Part shown: positions 21,035 through 33,629 of the stretch, piece after piece | Numbering within the stretch: position 1 is the first letter of the stretch | Layout of the letters: each line of letters starts with the position of its first letter | Source: Aplectana chamaeleonis | Taxonomy: Eukaryota; Nematoda; Chromadorea; Rhabditida; Cosmocercidae | Length of the DNA stretch: 64,000 bases | Reading direction: 5' to 3' | Assembly (NCBI GenBank): GCA_029168955.1 | Contig: JAPDOI010000952.1 | Location: 184,009-248,008 of the forward strand | Translations under genes and position numbers: made by a program | The notes under the pieces: model-generated | What the model was told of the DNA's origin: nothing | Seen by the model: the letters and a program-made list of their open reading frames with translations, nothing else | Database searches by the model: none

Positions 21035-22815
21035 ACAAAACCACTCAACGTATTATAAACCCACAGTCAGAGGTGTGAACTTGAAATGGAGGTGAATTTA
21101 GTTGGTTAAACTTTTTTGGGACTGTATGGGCACTCAAGATTACAGAAAATCTCAAAGTTTAAGTCCAAGGACAAAAATCGCTCGATTGCTCACCCCCCCC
21201 CCCTCAGGATAGAGCAGCCAGTAACGGTCGAAATCTGAGGCCCGCTACCGATCTACAGCACTTGTGTTCTCAGTGGGACAAACATGGATTCGTTCCTCAC
21301 ATGCCACCATGGATCCATTTCATGCTCCTGAAGCCATGAATAAAATGTTTGAAGGGTCTTAGCGCTTCCCAACAGCGAAGAAGGCTCTGAAAGGGGGAGA
21401 AGGGGGGGGAGCGAAGTGTCATGATTGGAGAAAGCACCGGATAGAGACGGCCCGCTCTCCACGTCCCTATCGGTTGTATATTTTACTCTGACGCCACCTA
21501 ACTATCCGGAGCCGTCTACCATCCGTAGTGATCCTGCACCGCTCTGAGCCGCCCTTAGACCTTCTTCATAGTCGGCCGATCGATTGTAGCCAGCCCGGTC
21601 GATGAGCATGCGAAGGAGGTGCAAAAAATCCATCCGTTATGACCGGACTGAGCACGTATGTGCCGCCCGTGGCCGTTCCGGTCTATACGCATGCGATACG
21701 TTGCTCACTTAGGTCTAAAAATCCCCTCGATGTGGCCGTACTGAGCCCGCATGGTCCGTCCTGATCCAGCTGTGACCGCCATGGTAGATAAGTATGCAAT
21801 GCATTGATTGCTGAGGAGGGAAATCTCCCGTTACGGCCGGATTCAGCCGGCCGCAGCGCGATCCCCCTCACTCGTGGCAGTGGTTTGACCCTCTCTGACA
21901 ATGGCCGCGTTAATCCGCCATAGGCCCCGCTCAAACGGGCTGTAGGCCCAAACGTTCGTCAAAACAACAACTGTCTAAGCAGCAGAAAAAATGGTTCCTC
22001 CGCGCCTTTCAGCGTTACAGTCATCACACTGAGGGGCCGCTAATGAGCGCTTCGGTAAAATAAGCCTACGCTTGAGCTAGAAAAAAAAAACAAAGTTGAC
22101 CATCTAAAGCGAGAAATTGCAGAATTTGCCCGTTGGAAAGTGGTGTAAATCCCGTATATTTCCAAATGGTCCCTGAAGCCTAAGTTTTTCTTCTAAAATA
22201 CAGCAGTTGTACAGGGGGTGTTCCCATTGGAGGTTCATCGTAGAAGACTTCGGCTTCATGCCATAGCTCACTCGCGTGAGTACGCGTCGCGGTTCGATGA
22301 GTCTCGCGCGCAAGGCGAACGCTAAAAAACACCACCGTTTGGAAGTCTTCAGTTCTCCATACGAGTAAATGGGTATCGAATATGACAAGAAATGTATGCA
22401 GGAAAGCTAATAACGCTCCAGGACATGCCAGTTTATTGGATTTCACCTTAAAGCGGGAATGTCGTGTCCCGCCCATCGCGTTGCGCGCGACGCTCACCGA
22501 CCGCGACGCATCAGGCACAGGTGAACAATGTTCGCCTCCCGTTTTGCCCAGAGAAATCGCTTTTTTTTGCTATTTCGGTATGAGCGACTTCAATTAACAT
22601 CCAGGTCGCCAGCGGATATTAGACAGGCCTGAACAGCAAAGTTGTGTAAAAAACATTCTGTGGCGAATTCCATTTCAAACTATAGAGACGAGTTGGAATA
22701 TCCTACTATGCGACCCACTACTGTGCTCTCAGGGTTGGTAATTTTCACCGTTGCTTGCCCCTGTTCTAAACACAGATAATAGTGAGAAAATAGCATTTAC
22801 TGTGATTCCTAGTGT
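21035..22815. other. unassigned DNA with degenerate ~100-bp repeat
   Basis: About 21604-21870 holds roughly three degraded ~100-bp direct repeats keyed by GCATGCGA(A/T)... and GACCGGACTGAGC / GGCCGTACTGAGC / GGCCGGATTCAGC. A C run lies at 21191-21201 and a G run near 21400. Frames at 22104-22518 are unrecognised. No gene is supportable. Confidence 0.4.
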
Positions 22816-22818
22816 CAA

Positions 22819-23814
<996 letters not shown>

Positions 23815-23876
23815 ATGATGTGGAGAAGCAAAGAACATCAACTAGCAAATAGCAATTATTGTCAATCTCTTGACGG

Positions 23877-24013
23877 GGGGAAGCCTCGACGCTGTTATGA
23901 TGGCTTCACAACGGAAGCCGAGCGGTTGTTTTTGGAAAACACAAAGGTACAATTGGAAAAACAACCGCTCCTCTTCCAAAATAACTCGATTCCGGCTGCA
24001 TCGCGGCTTCCTA
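23877..24013. repeat. short imperfect foldback repeat
   Basis: GAAGCC...GAGCGGTTGTTTTTGGAA on the left mirrors TTGGAAAAACAACCGCTC...GGCTTC on the right. No target duplication seen. Non-coding. Confidence 0.5.
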
Positions 24014-24189
24014 GAAACAAGACATGAATCATACACGAACCACAAAAGAAAAAAAACAAAGAAAACTGAGTGGGAGGTCACAAAAACCAACCCGCTGAAC
24101 GTAGAACGCGCCGCGCCGCGACGCAAGGGGATCGTGTCGGGACCAGTTAAAAACCAGTAGGGCGCACTGCGTCTCTTGCTCTCTCACTA

Positions 24190-24350
24190 GAGCACAGCAG
24201 TCGCCCGGACAGCAACCGGAAAGGGACCGTCGGTTGATTTTTCAACCGAACAGCAACCTCGGCCGCAATTTCAGCCTCGGCTGCTGTCCGGGCGGTGATG
24301 TCATAAGTGGGAGGAGCCGGTCCCGCTCCGAGCGGCCAAATGCCTGAGCA
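24190..24350. repeat. dispersed inverted repeat with GGACAGCAACC ends, copy 2
   Basis: Related in reverse orientation to 19216-19376, sharing GCCCGGACAGCAACC and CCGCTCCGAGCGGCC. Non-coding. Confidence 0.55.
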
Positions 24351-25137
24351 TGCGAGCCTTTCCAAAAATTGACAGGGAGGCGAGTCCCCTTTCTTCGCAC
24401 TCTCGATCCCAGATGCACCTTGATGATGTGTGAAGGGCGCTCAGATAAGCGATGCTCCCGACACACCTCGCCGATCCCTGGAAATGCCGAGGCACTTCAC
24501 CAGTGGGACATTCCACCGTTGCAAACGCTGTGCAGACATCCCATTCGGGCGCGCGTCGTACTGCTCGCGGCTCGATTTGGTTGGTCACCATTGGGTGACT
24601 CACATTGCAGCTGGGGAAAATTTCTTACATTGGAACAGCTCAGTGATTTTAATTCCATTCTCCTGACGGTTCAATCTTTTGACATGATTAGAAAACATCC
24701 GAGAATGACTCTTTTTCGGTACTGGTATCTAAAAAACCAGTTTTTTCCCAAAACGAAATGTAACTTTTAGTGAAAATGTTATCACCATTCACTTTTTTTT
24801 GATTTCGGGAAGATAGGAAGGCGCCGAACCATCAGCACACTTCCATGCGGTCTGTGTTCCAGAAGCCTTATATACATTACCCGCAACCTGCTTTGTCAAC
24901 TTTTACTTTGCTTCTAAAGTCATTTCCGAACATTTCTGGAGACTACTGATTACTTTAACAGCAAAATAAATGTCGTATAAGCAAGCATTAAGGAAAATCG
25001 CGTAAATTAGGGGGCCGGCCGACACCTGTAATTAGCCGTTATTCATTGTTTTTGAGCGTTGTTCCCGCGAATTTCTGGGTTTTTTCACTTATTTTTACTT
25101 TTGTTATGGCCAAATCTACATTCTTATGAAGAGAGCT
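24351..25137. other. unassigned intergenic DNA
   Basis: Overlapping frames on both strands (24369-24770 plus, 24301-24603 minus) have protein-like stretches, but neither is recognised nor has splice support. Confidence 0.35.
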
Positions 25138-25170
25138 CAAAAGTCGTTTATATCGTGAACCCTGCCTTTA
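25138..25170. mobile_element. orphan right end of an A-family MITE
   Basis: TATATCGTGAACCCTGCCTT-TA matches the right terminus of A-family MITEs (ATCGTGAACACTGCCTT). It abuts the B-family MITE at the same TA. The left end was not found nearby. Confidence 0.5.
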
Positions 25171-25644
25171 AAGGTAGAGTCCAACCTCAGAATCGTTTTT
25201 CTGTTTTTCTGCCTATCTTGAAAACGGTCCCACGCTGATTTACATGGTGTCTCTGGAATCGTGGAATACCCTCTGAGAACGGAGTTATGGCTCTTCAGAA
25301 ATTGAGCTACGGAAGCATGGTGGACGAGTTTTCCAAGGCTCGTAACTTCCGTCATTTGCACCCGATGTACGCGAACCGACCTGAACAAAGAGAGAGGCTG
25401 AGAATGAAGTGAAGAACGGGGCTACTGGTCGGAAAGCATCGTTCACCTCGCCGCTGTTGAGCTCGAAAGGTCGTCAAAGGGGCGTGCCAAAGTGGCTTCC
25501 GGGTGTGGGCGCCCCAGAGTGGCTTCCCTCTATATCTCGCTTATTCGGAGGAATCGCATTTGGCAGGGACTATAAGGGGGGGGGTCTACTTCACAATTAT
25601 GTGAAAATCCCAGATTTCGTCCCTGAGCTTAGAATGTGCCTTTA
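25169..25644. mobile_element. TA-flanked MITE, B family
   Basis: Left TA-AAGGTAGAGTCCAACCTCAG, right CTTAGAATGTGCCTT-TA. The interior is the reverse complement of the 1592-2057 copy (shared GTACGCGAACCGACCTGAA, ATATCTCGCTTATTCGGAGG). Non-coding. Confidence 0.75.
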
Positions 25645-26063
25645 AGTTGATGGGACGCAAAAGATTCTCAATAATCATTCCGCTTGTAAGAATAGAGATA
25701 GGAGAGGATAGAGACACCAGCAAGGCTTCTTAGAAGTGGAAATATCTCAATTGTTCTCCATGACAGCTGTGTCGAAAAAAAAACTCAAAAAAATTGAAAC
25801 AATTTAGTCGCGCCCACGTGTATCCCAGAAGTGATCGGGTTTACAGCTTCCGTTAAAATATGACCTGCATCGTACACCTCGAGCCTTAAATATTACTCGT
25901 TTTGTTAAGAAACCAGCAAGCATTCATAGAAGTCATCTCACTTTCTGGTAATGCAGCGTATACATGAACGGTGTACTCACTAAGCACTCGTTCTGGCTTG
26001 TTCCAAAAACATTTTCGGCAACACTGACTTTTCCTGATTTTCGCTAAAATTGGTGTCAAATCT

Positions 26064-27378
26064 ACAGTTCACCTCCGCACTGCCGCTCAGTACGCAAAGT
26101 GCACGCTGATTTCGAAAGCGTGCTACGGCGCGGTTGCGAGTATCCTCAGACAGGGATGTAGGATAACCCGGGCACCAAAGGCAAAAACCGTCCGCATGAT
26201 CCCACATCCCTGTCTGACTAGGGGTTCTTGCTAGTCAGGTATGAGCTTTTGAGAGACTGTGAATGTTTCCTGGTCAACTCGGATACGCTCTCATCGAATC
26301 TGAACTCGGATTTCGCTACGGACATCTCTGAACGAAGTTATAAACGTTTTTGAAGCTTCGTGAAAAGGTAAGGGTACCCATCAGCCAATTTTTAGGGTGT
26401 TTGGAAAATCATTTTCGGATTCGGCTCGAAACTTTCACCTGGGGGTTATTCAGAGCGCTGAACGCGAATCTGGGGCCTTTTTGTCGCTAGACTTATGGTT
26501 ACTGTTGGTTACGGTAGGCATAATGTCTTTTAACTGACTTTACCTATCTCTAAAATCTCGAAAATCAAAAACTGGACCTAAAATTCGTGTTCGGCGTCCC
26601 AAATAACACCCACAGAGAAATTTTGTGTCAAATCTGAGACTTTGACCAAGCTACCGTATACCCACCGTAACCTACCGTAATCTATCACAAATCGGTAAAA
26701 GGATTGCAGATTCTTGTTTAGCACTGCAAGTAACCCCCAGAGCAACAATTTGAGCCATATATATCGTAGCACTCCGAAAATCGGCAAACGTCGCGATTTG
26801 CCATGAAATACCCCCCCCCCCGATGGGAAGCTTTGAACGAATCATGTCGAAAAGCTCGGAAAATCGTCAAATAAACCTTAGATTCGTGTTCAGCGCCCCA
26901 AATAACCCACCTGGAAGGATTTTGAGTGAAATCTGCTACATTTTTTGAACGCTTTCAGAGGTATAAATAAGCGCCCAACCGAAAATCCATACAAGTCCAA
27001 AACGCTTTCAGTCTGTGCAAAGTTTGAAAAATGTGCCTTCACTCAAAATTGGCTTAGTGGGGTGGTATTGGGGGCTGAACACAAGCATGAGGTCCGTTTA
27101 CGGATTTCGAAAACTCTAATGCGCGTTTTTGATAGAAAAAAGGCGTTAAATACGAATTTTTATCAGCTATAACTTTTTTCGCAGATGTCCGTAGAAAAAT
27201 CCGAGTTCAGATTCGAAGAGAACGTATCCGAGTTGACCAAGAAACAATCACAGTTTCTCAAAAGCTCATACCTGACCAGTGAGGTTCCCTAGTGAGGATG
27301 CTCTCAGCCGCGCCGCAGCACGCTTTTCGCCATCAGCGTGCACTATGCGGATTGAACGGCAGTGCGGAGGTGAACTGT
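26064..27378. mobile_element. 1.3-kb foldback element, family D
   Basis: ACAGTTCACCTCCGCACTGCCG begins the left arm and its complement ends the right arm at 27378. Inner matches include GAGCTTTTGAGAGACTGTGA and TTGACCAGGAAAC/GTTTCCTGGTCAA. The interior holds TTACGGTAGGCATAATG and the inverted CCACCGTAACCTACCGTAA, and a run of 13 C near 26810. A small inverted pair (CAGACAGGGATGT...ACATCCCTGTCTG, 26152-26218) is present only in the left arm, suggesting a later tiny insertion. Non-coding. Confidence 0.7.
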
Positions 27379-27907
27379 ATATGCCATCATGCCCTAAGTC
27401 AGGAACTGTGTCCTTTCAAAATTTCTGTTTTCTGAGCTGTGTGTGAGCTATATGTAGATAGCGGTCGGCAGGCAAACGCTCCAATTTAGATTTTTCTCAG
27501 TAGCGAAAGCAATGCGGAATACGCAGAAAAGCGGTAATAGCATGTAATATGTATAATAGCCAACATCTGAAAAGCGGGCAAGGAAGGGATCGAATAGCGA
27601 AAAAAAACTGCCCGAATTCCATCGGTAAAAGTTTTGGTAAAATCCAAGATTATGCCGGTGGATCGGTAAATATAAATTGACCGAGAAAAGTCAGTAAATC
27701 CTGTAAATTGGCAAACGGTGAATGCACACCCCTGGTTTTTACGCTTGCTGGTGCGGAGCGGAAATTAGAGACAGCGAGAGAGCGGAGGACAGGCGGAGGC
27801 TGCAGCATCGCGCGTGCCGCACGCGCCATTAGTGGTGGGAATTTCAATTTTCTACAGAAGATATGCCCATTAGTTGTCACGAAAACAGCTGGAGCATAAT
27901 CTGGAGT
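27379..27907. other. unassigned DNA with one hAT-like end
   Basis: GTGAATGCACACCCCTG at about 27716-27732 looks like a hAT-type terminus, with CGGTAAA-rich sequence inside it (27620-27700). No left end with a matching 8-bp duplication was located. No gene. Confidence 0.4.
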
Positions 27908-28350
27908 TAAAGGCAGTGTCCACGATAAAAATCGTTCTCAAGTTTTCACTAGAAAACGAAGGTTCAGAGTCTGACTGTTTCATCAGTGAATAAAGAATCA
28001 TGAAAAACGCTGCGAAACATCCAAAATCAGTTCTTTTCCTTGAAAGCCACATTTCAACATTGGATGAGTTGCGCGGACATGGGCCTGAAATTGACCGCGT
28101 GTGCTGGTGCGCCCTAAAACTAAAACTCAGCCGCGCTTGCTCAATGCTAATGAAGAAGCGGACCAAAATGTTCCTCGGAAAACTCGACCGCGAGCGGAAA
28201 GTGCTAGCGCGAGCGAATTTTTGAGTCGATTAAGGCTCTTTCAGGCTCTTTTTCTGTACATTCTTTCGACCGCAGTGCTCCAATGAGACCACGGTCTTTA
28301 GATTTCCGGCGGAAGACTGAAGAAGAAATTTGTCAAGGACACTGCCTTTA
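27908..28350. mobile_element. TA-flanked MITE, A family (first of a four-element chain)
   Basis: TA-AAGGCAGTGTCCACGATAA at 27908; right end GTCAAGGACACTGCCTT-TA at 28350. The right TA is also the left TA of the next element. Non-coding. Confidence 0.8.
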
Positions 28351-28786
28351 AAGGCACAGTCCAACCTCAGGGGTAAAATGTGAGATATTCTAGTCCACCC
28401 ACCGTGAATAGCCACCCTGTCAAGCGCGAGATCTCAATTCGATCAAATAAGTGAGAAACTACAGTGAAAAAGTCGCCCCGCCCCCAATACCCCAAAAGCC
28501 TAATCACGCACACTGCTCCGGAAAGAGATCCAAGAGCTCTGCTTTCGTACATTTCGCCTTTGAGCATCGCCGCACTGACCAATTCATCCGTTAGCAAAGA
28601 TTTCTGTTCTCTATTCGGACCGACACGCTTGATTATGGTTTTTGGGCATTGTGGGCGTAGCCGAAATTTTCCGTGTAATTTCTCACTTATTCGATCGAAT
28701 TGAGATCTCGCGCTTGACAGGGTTGCTATTCACGATGGGCGGACTATAATATCAAATTTTACCCCTGAGGTTGGACTGTGCCTTTA
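28349..28786. mobile_element. TA-flanked MITE, B family (second in chain)
   Basis: TA-AAGGCACAGTCCAACCTCAG to CTGAGGTTGGACTGTGCCTT-TA. The arms extend far inward: TCAAGCGCGAGATCTCAATT at 28420-28440 answers AATTGAGATCTCGCGCTTGA near 28700-28720. It shares a single TA with each neighbour. Confidence 0.85.
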
Positions 28787-29275
28787 AAGGCACACAACAC
28801 TCAGAAAACTAATTTTTAGTTTTCATGCTGATCTTGCAGAGAGTTACACGCTGATCGCAGTGGTATCTCTGAAATCGTCGAAGACCCCCTATGAACAGAG
28901 ATATGGCGTCTTAAAGATGCGTGTATTTCGAGGGTGGAAAGTTGGTGGACGAGTTGTCACAGGCCTGTGTTTCTCTTCATTTGCAATCGTTGCGCGAGGG
29001 CGAGCGAGAAGATTGAGACAGTCAGGCAATGGACAGAAAAACGAAGACTCGTTGGGAATACTTCCATCCATATCGCCGCTATCGGGTTCGAAAATCTGGG
29101 TTGGGATGTGGCCTGTGGTGGTGAGCGAAGGGGGTCGGGCCTGTGGTGGTCGCTTATATCTCGCTTGTTCGGAGGAATTGAGATCTCGCACTTGGCACGT
29201 GCTATATAGGAGGGGTCTTCTACACAAATAAATGGAAATCATAAAATTCATATCTGAGAGTGTGCTGTGCCTTCA
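28785..29275. mobile_element. TA-flanked MITE, C family (third in chain)
   Basis: TA-AAGGCACACAACACTCAG to CTGAGAGTGTGCTGTGCCTT-CA; the final TA has mutated to CA. The interior matches 35148-35635 (shared GGTCGGGCCTGTGGTGGTCG). The overlapping 90-123-codon frames on both strands are products of the element. Confidence 0.75.
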
Positions 29276-29753
29276 AAGGCACAGTCCACCCTCAGAGGTA
29301 ATTTTTGATATTTTGGTCCGGTCGCCGTCTATAGCAACCCTGCCAAGCGCGAAATCTCAGTTCGCTCAAATAAGCGAGAAAAAGCTAGGAAAAAGTCGGC
29401 CACGCCCCCTTGAAAGAAAAAATGGGAAACGCCCACTGGCAGTTTTCCGATCTCAATTGGGAAGAGACGTGCGAATGATTTTGTTCAGAATCTATGTTTG
29501 TCTTTTTGTTTGCGGTCTGGCTTTATATTGTGACCTTGTTCAGAATGATGGCTGCGAATAACAAGAAAATACAGGCTCGAGACAACTCGTCCGCGAACTT
29601 CTACCGGTTCAAATTCAAAATTTTTGAGGAGCCGTAACTCAGTTCGCAGTGAGTTCTCAGCGATTCCGAAGACATCATTGTGATCAGCGTGAAATTTTCT
29701 CCAAGACAGGCTGAAATACGAAAAATTGATCCTGAGCTTGGACTGTGACTTTA
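29274..29753. mobile_element. TA-flanked MITE, B-related (fourth in chain)
   Basis: CA-AAGGCACAGTCCACCCTCAG to CTGAGCTTGGACTGTGACTT-TA. It resembles 28349-28786 at its ends (AGCAACCCTGCCAAGCGCGA) but differs inside. Non-coding. Confidence 0.75.
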
Positions 29754-29785
29754 AGGAGAAACAACGAATCAGGCTGCGTAGCGCC

Positions 29786-29977
29786 ATGTGTAAAAAACGA
29801 TCTGGAAAGCACATCCCAAGCTTTTTTGACTATATCGCACATTATGTGGTGGAACAGACCTCCTGCCTGGATCCAAAGTATCTTTTCAAATTCGAAAAAG
29901 TTGATTTCAGAGGAAGTTCTCTGAAAATCACGCTGAAGAAGGGAAAACGCGTCTTGACGCTTTCTGGCCGAATCTAA
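29786..29977 (+). CDS. small unrecognised ORF or last exon
   Basis: 63 codons from ATG at 29786 to TAA. The product is basic and aromatic-rich (CKKRSGKHIPSFFDYIAHYV...YLFKFEKVDFRG...TLKKGKRVLTLSGRI), with natural composition and no repeat character. The open frame extends upstream to just inside the MITE that ends at 29753, so an exon starting after an acceptor there is possible. Family unknown. Confidence 0.35.
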   Translation: MCKKRSGKHIPSFFDYIAHYVVEQTSCLDPKYLFKFEKVDFRGSSLKITLKKGKRVLTLSGRI

Positions 29978-30213
29978 CGAGGAGTAGTGGCCTAACGCTA
30001 AGAGGTTTGTTCGAAGATTTTGAGCTCAAATTTTATGAATCATTTCTCTATAAAAAAAACTCACCTGGAGAGCACTTGCATAAGGACGATTATTAGTCGG
30101 CACCACTGATTCACCCTTGTCCGAACAGCCATGCAGAGCTTGCAAGAATTCTCGACCTCCTGTAATATTAAAGAATTTCTCTCGCAAAGACTTCCTTTCT
30201 ACTAATCACTACA

Positions 30214-30594
30214 TTGTGTGGTCGCGATGGCAATGACAATTCGGGCTATTTCGCAAAAACAGTAATTATTCGGGGCGAGAGCGAGGAGGGCCTCATCATG
30301 GCTTCTTCTTATGCTGCGGATAATAAAGCGGCGGATTATGTGCGAAAACAATTACCAGTAAGGGAAGAGAGGAAAAGAGCAAGAAGCTGGAACAAAAGAG
30401 TCTTGAAAGAGCTCAAGGGAACAGCAGAGTCAGTGGTGGTAGGAAAACTCATTGGCGCCGTGTGGCTTGTCATTGCTACTCAAACAATCGGTGATGATGA
30501 TCGCCGATACCTTGTCCTGTCATTGAGTGTTTTTGAGTCACACAGTGATCCGTTTTCTCCTAGAAATGCAAGTTCGTTGGAGAAGCTTCGTTAG
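30214..30594 (+). CDS. unrecognised ORF, possibly exonic
   Basis: About 126 codons. The first half is polar (SYAADNKAADYVRKQL), then strongly basic (REERKRARSWNKRVLKEL), then hydrophobic (VVVGKLIGAVWLVIATQTIG). A GTAAGG after CAATTACCA (about 30359) could be a splice donor, so the true exon may end there. No family is recognised. It stands apart from the MITEs around it and shows no repeat character. Confidence 0.35.
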   Translation: MCGRDGNDNSGYFAKTVIIRGESEEGLIMASSYAADNKAADYVRKQLPVREERKRARSWNKRVLKELKGTAESVVVGKLIGAVWLVIATQTIGDDDRRYLVLSLSVFESHSDPFSPRNASSLEKLR

Positions 30595-30737
30595 AACTGA
30601 CTGTGGGTGCGCAACAGCCATTTGCCAAAGGTGAGAACGTGTTCATATTTGGTTCATTATCCAAGCTGGAGTTTCAGTTCAGCGTCGGATGCTTCGAGTA
30701 ATGGAATTGAAAGCGTATCCGGAAAATTTGGCATTCT

Positions 30738-31278
30738 TAAAGGCAGTGGTCAAGATGAAAAACGTTAACGAAAAAAAAAACTACAAAAATCAGCTTAGGT
30801 GGAAAACAGCTGAAAAACTATGAAGGTGAAAAACGGGCTAGGATTAGGGTTTCTAAGTCCCAGAGTTGTCAATTCGTGCACACGTGCACAGCGCCGTCTA
30901 AAAAAGATCGCAGTCTCATGCCGAGCAGTCAAAAATCATCGACATTCAGTGGAAAAAATAAATGCAAATATACCTAAAAAACAGTTGAACAATGAACTTA
31001 AGCACTCCAGTCAATGTTTTTGACTAGATGAGTCAATGTTCATTGACTGAAGTTCAATTTCAAGCCAGCTGGTGTTCTTGATACTAGAGATCATCGATGC
31101 CGATGATGTGGAAGTGGGCTCGTCCACCATCAAAAGACAAGAAAGTTTAGGCTCCAAATTTGGCCCGAAACAGCGGTTTTTTCGCGATTTTTCTCATTTG
31201 TCCTACTACTCTAAACCCAGAAAAAGGTTTTGAGGGGAAAAAAAAGACAAGTATATTTTATCGCGACCACTGTCTTTA
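30738..31278. mobile_element. TA-flanked MITE, A-related
   Basis: TA-AAGGCAGTGGTCAAGATGA to ATCGCGACCACTGTCTT-TA. Arms share GGCAGTGGTC/GACCACTGTC. The frame at 30820-31023 lies wholly inside it and is not called. Confidence 0.65.
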
Positions 31279-31849
31279 AGCTCAAAAACTAGTTACATGA
31301 TACGGATACTCGGATAAGCGAAACAAACACATTCGATAATTGAATGTATGAAAAAATTGTTTCTTTCAAGATGGAGTGTAGTAAAGAGAAGCTCTGGAGC
31401 ACTGAACACTACCCGATCGGAATTTTCCTCCTCTGATTCTCGAATATTCAAATCACGTTCAGCACACTTGATGCTCCGGATCTTCTGCTCATTCTTCTGA
31501 ATTGATCAAAACCTCATCAAAATTGATTCGGAGGAACTGCCTTACCGCAAATCTACCGCTAGACAGTTTATGACGGGATCACAGCAGGATTACGGTCCCA
31601 AGATCTTTGCTGTAGGTCTGTGACAGTACATATGGTTCTCGTATTCGATTTAGTCTGACGCATGGACCAGGTGGCTGACCCTGCGGTGTTGGCGGCATCA
31701 CTGGCCAACTGTGTTTCGATTCGCGCGCAGCACAGTCCATTCATCAGACTAAATTTATTACGTGATCTCTAAATGAACCGTGCTTGAAATTCTCTAAATG
31801 CCTTCAGGAAGTTCAAAAAATGGCATTCTCATTGCCTCACGAAAAGGTT
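31279..31849. other. unassigned intergenic DNA
   Basis: No gene, tandem repeat or inverted end recognised. Confidence 0.4.
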
Positions 31850-32740
31850 ATGAGTACCAGCCATCAAAGAATTTTTCGGGTGTTCAAAAAATTCTTCGGA
31901 TTCGGCTCAAAACGTTCAACTGGGGGTTAATCAAGGCGCTGAACGCGAATCTGGGGTGTCTTTGTCGCAAGATTCATGGTTACTGTAAGTTACGGTGTTC
32001 TTACTTTTCTTAGAGGAACCCTAAGTTTACGTTTTTGCCGAAAAACGAGCTATTTTTTCATCGTAAACACTGCCTTCAAGAATACCTTTACCCCCTCTAT
32101 CTTTTCGCAAAGCTATGAAGATGTCTTTTTTGCAATCGCCTGAAACATTAGGGAAATTTCGAGCACGGATCATTTATGTTCAGTCTCACTACAGCAACTC
32201 TCAGAACAAGGTTTTGCAGAACTTTCCAAGAAGTTTTAAGCAAGCCCTAGTCAGGTCGCTCATTAGGAGTAAACAAGTTTTTCTCCGGTATTTGAATATT
32301 CTGTGGGGACTTTTACCTATTAGCCTCTACTTAGTGAACTTACCCACTCAAAAACGTTGAAAACAACAAAACAGTTTTTTATCGTGAACACTGCCTCTAA
32401 TGTTTTCGAAAATGCTGCGCCGGATTTGGGCTCAAAACTGTTTTTAGGGTGCCCAACACCAATCTGGGGTCTGTTTGAATTATCTATTCTGAGGGTTACT
32501 GTAGATTAGGGTAGGAATAATGCCATTTCGCTGACATAACATGTCATAATATTACAAAAATCAATAAATAACTTTCAATGCCGCATTCGGCGGATCAAAT
32601 AGCAACAAAGAGGAATTTTTAGCCAAATCTGATACTCTGACCGAACTACTGTATATATAGCCTGCCGTAATATACCAAAAATTGATCAAAAGACCTCAAA
32701 TCCGTGTTAAGCCGTCCGAACAGACCATACGAAGTTTTGA
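31850..32740. repeat. family D dispersed repeat, disrupted copy
   Basis: Contains GGCGCTGAACGCGAATCTGG, TTACTGTAAGTTACGGTG and, further right, inverted-type phrases (CCGAACTACTGTATATATAG, GATACTCTGACC). It is interrupted by A-type MITE ends at about 32057-32077 and 32378-32400 (TCGTRAACACTGCCT). Edges approximate. Confidence 0.45.
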
Positions 32741-33300
32741 GGCAACTCTGTTTCACCATTGTGGAATTCACCAATATTTTTTTGTAAGAAAAATTTCCCC
32801 ACTAGAAAGCTCTGGTCCCAACCAGCAAGATTTTTTTCTAAAATCATCAAATGGACCTGGTATCTATAAGCTGCTCCCAGAACACTCCCAAGAGAAAAGT
32901 TATGAGCCAGAACAGGAGCGATTCGCCTGAATATTCCTTTAATCTGGTTCTTAGGCACACTCTTTTCAAAGTTATGAAAACGTCATTTTCTGGATTCCGC
33001 TGACAAGGCACATGATTTCTATTCTGTCTCAGACCTACTATCTCAAAACACGGTTTTATGGAACTTTCCGAGATGTTAATGCCTTTGTGAAAGATTTGGC
33101 GGTGTTCGAACTTCGAGTTCTGGAATATGTACATATTTATGCTAGTCCGATGGACTCACGGGTAAATAGACCGTGAATGAATAAATAAGTAAAGTGAGGC
33201 TCATACACGTTCATATATCCTTTTTTGTGTGCTCCACTGATCCCACAAAATAAATGTGGTAATTAATTGTACGAGGAAGAAAAACCCTTTTCACAACATT
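32741..33300. other. unassigned DNA
   Basis: Overlapping frames at 32682-33134 on both strands are not recognised. An AATAAATAAGTAAAG run at about 33178-33193 may be the tail of an old retroelement. Confidence 0.35.
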
Positions 33301-33311
33301 TTTCCTTTACA

Positions 33312-33626
33312 TCATCCATAAATCCAGGTCTTTGTCCTCATTATGTTCCGAATCCCATCATCATATCGAGTTCTGAGCAAACCTTCTATGAATGGGAAGA
33401 CGAATGTGGATGACAGCAAATGAAACAAACAATTAACGAAAAAATGCAGCATGCCCGCAGTCACAGCAAAGGGGAAGAGGAAAATTAGAAGAGGGATTTG
33501 CAGGCAGAGCCAAGCATCCTCTGCAAAATATCCAAAAGAAGAGCGGGGGTCACGGTTTAGCCCCAGCCTGGAGTTTGAAATGGGCTGCAGAGTTGTCATT
33601 CTAAGGGCCAACGCGATGTTTCTCAC
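33312..33626 (-). CDS. possible membrane-protein exon, unknown
   Basis: Minus-strand frame of 104 codons with a hydrophobic stretch (LQIPLLIFLFPFAVTAGMLHFF) followed by VNCLFHLLSSTFVFPFIEG and a basic tail. One or two membrane segments are plausible, as in a fragment of a multi-pass receptor. No diagnostic motif is seen and no splice partners are identified. An opposite-strand frame overlaps part of it. Confidence 0.25.
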   Translation of the reverse strand: MRNIALALRMTTLQPISNSRLGLNRDPRSSFGYFAEDAWLCLQIPLLIFLFPFAVTAGMLHFFVNCLFHLLSSTFVFPFIEGLLRTRYDDGIRNIMRTKTWIYG

Positions 33627-33629
33627 GTC

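Noticed and set aside
28860..29251. Overlapping ~120-codon frames on both strands
   Set aside because: Contained within the C-family MITE, and the homologous copy at 35148-35635 does not keep the same frame open.
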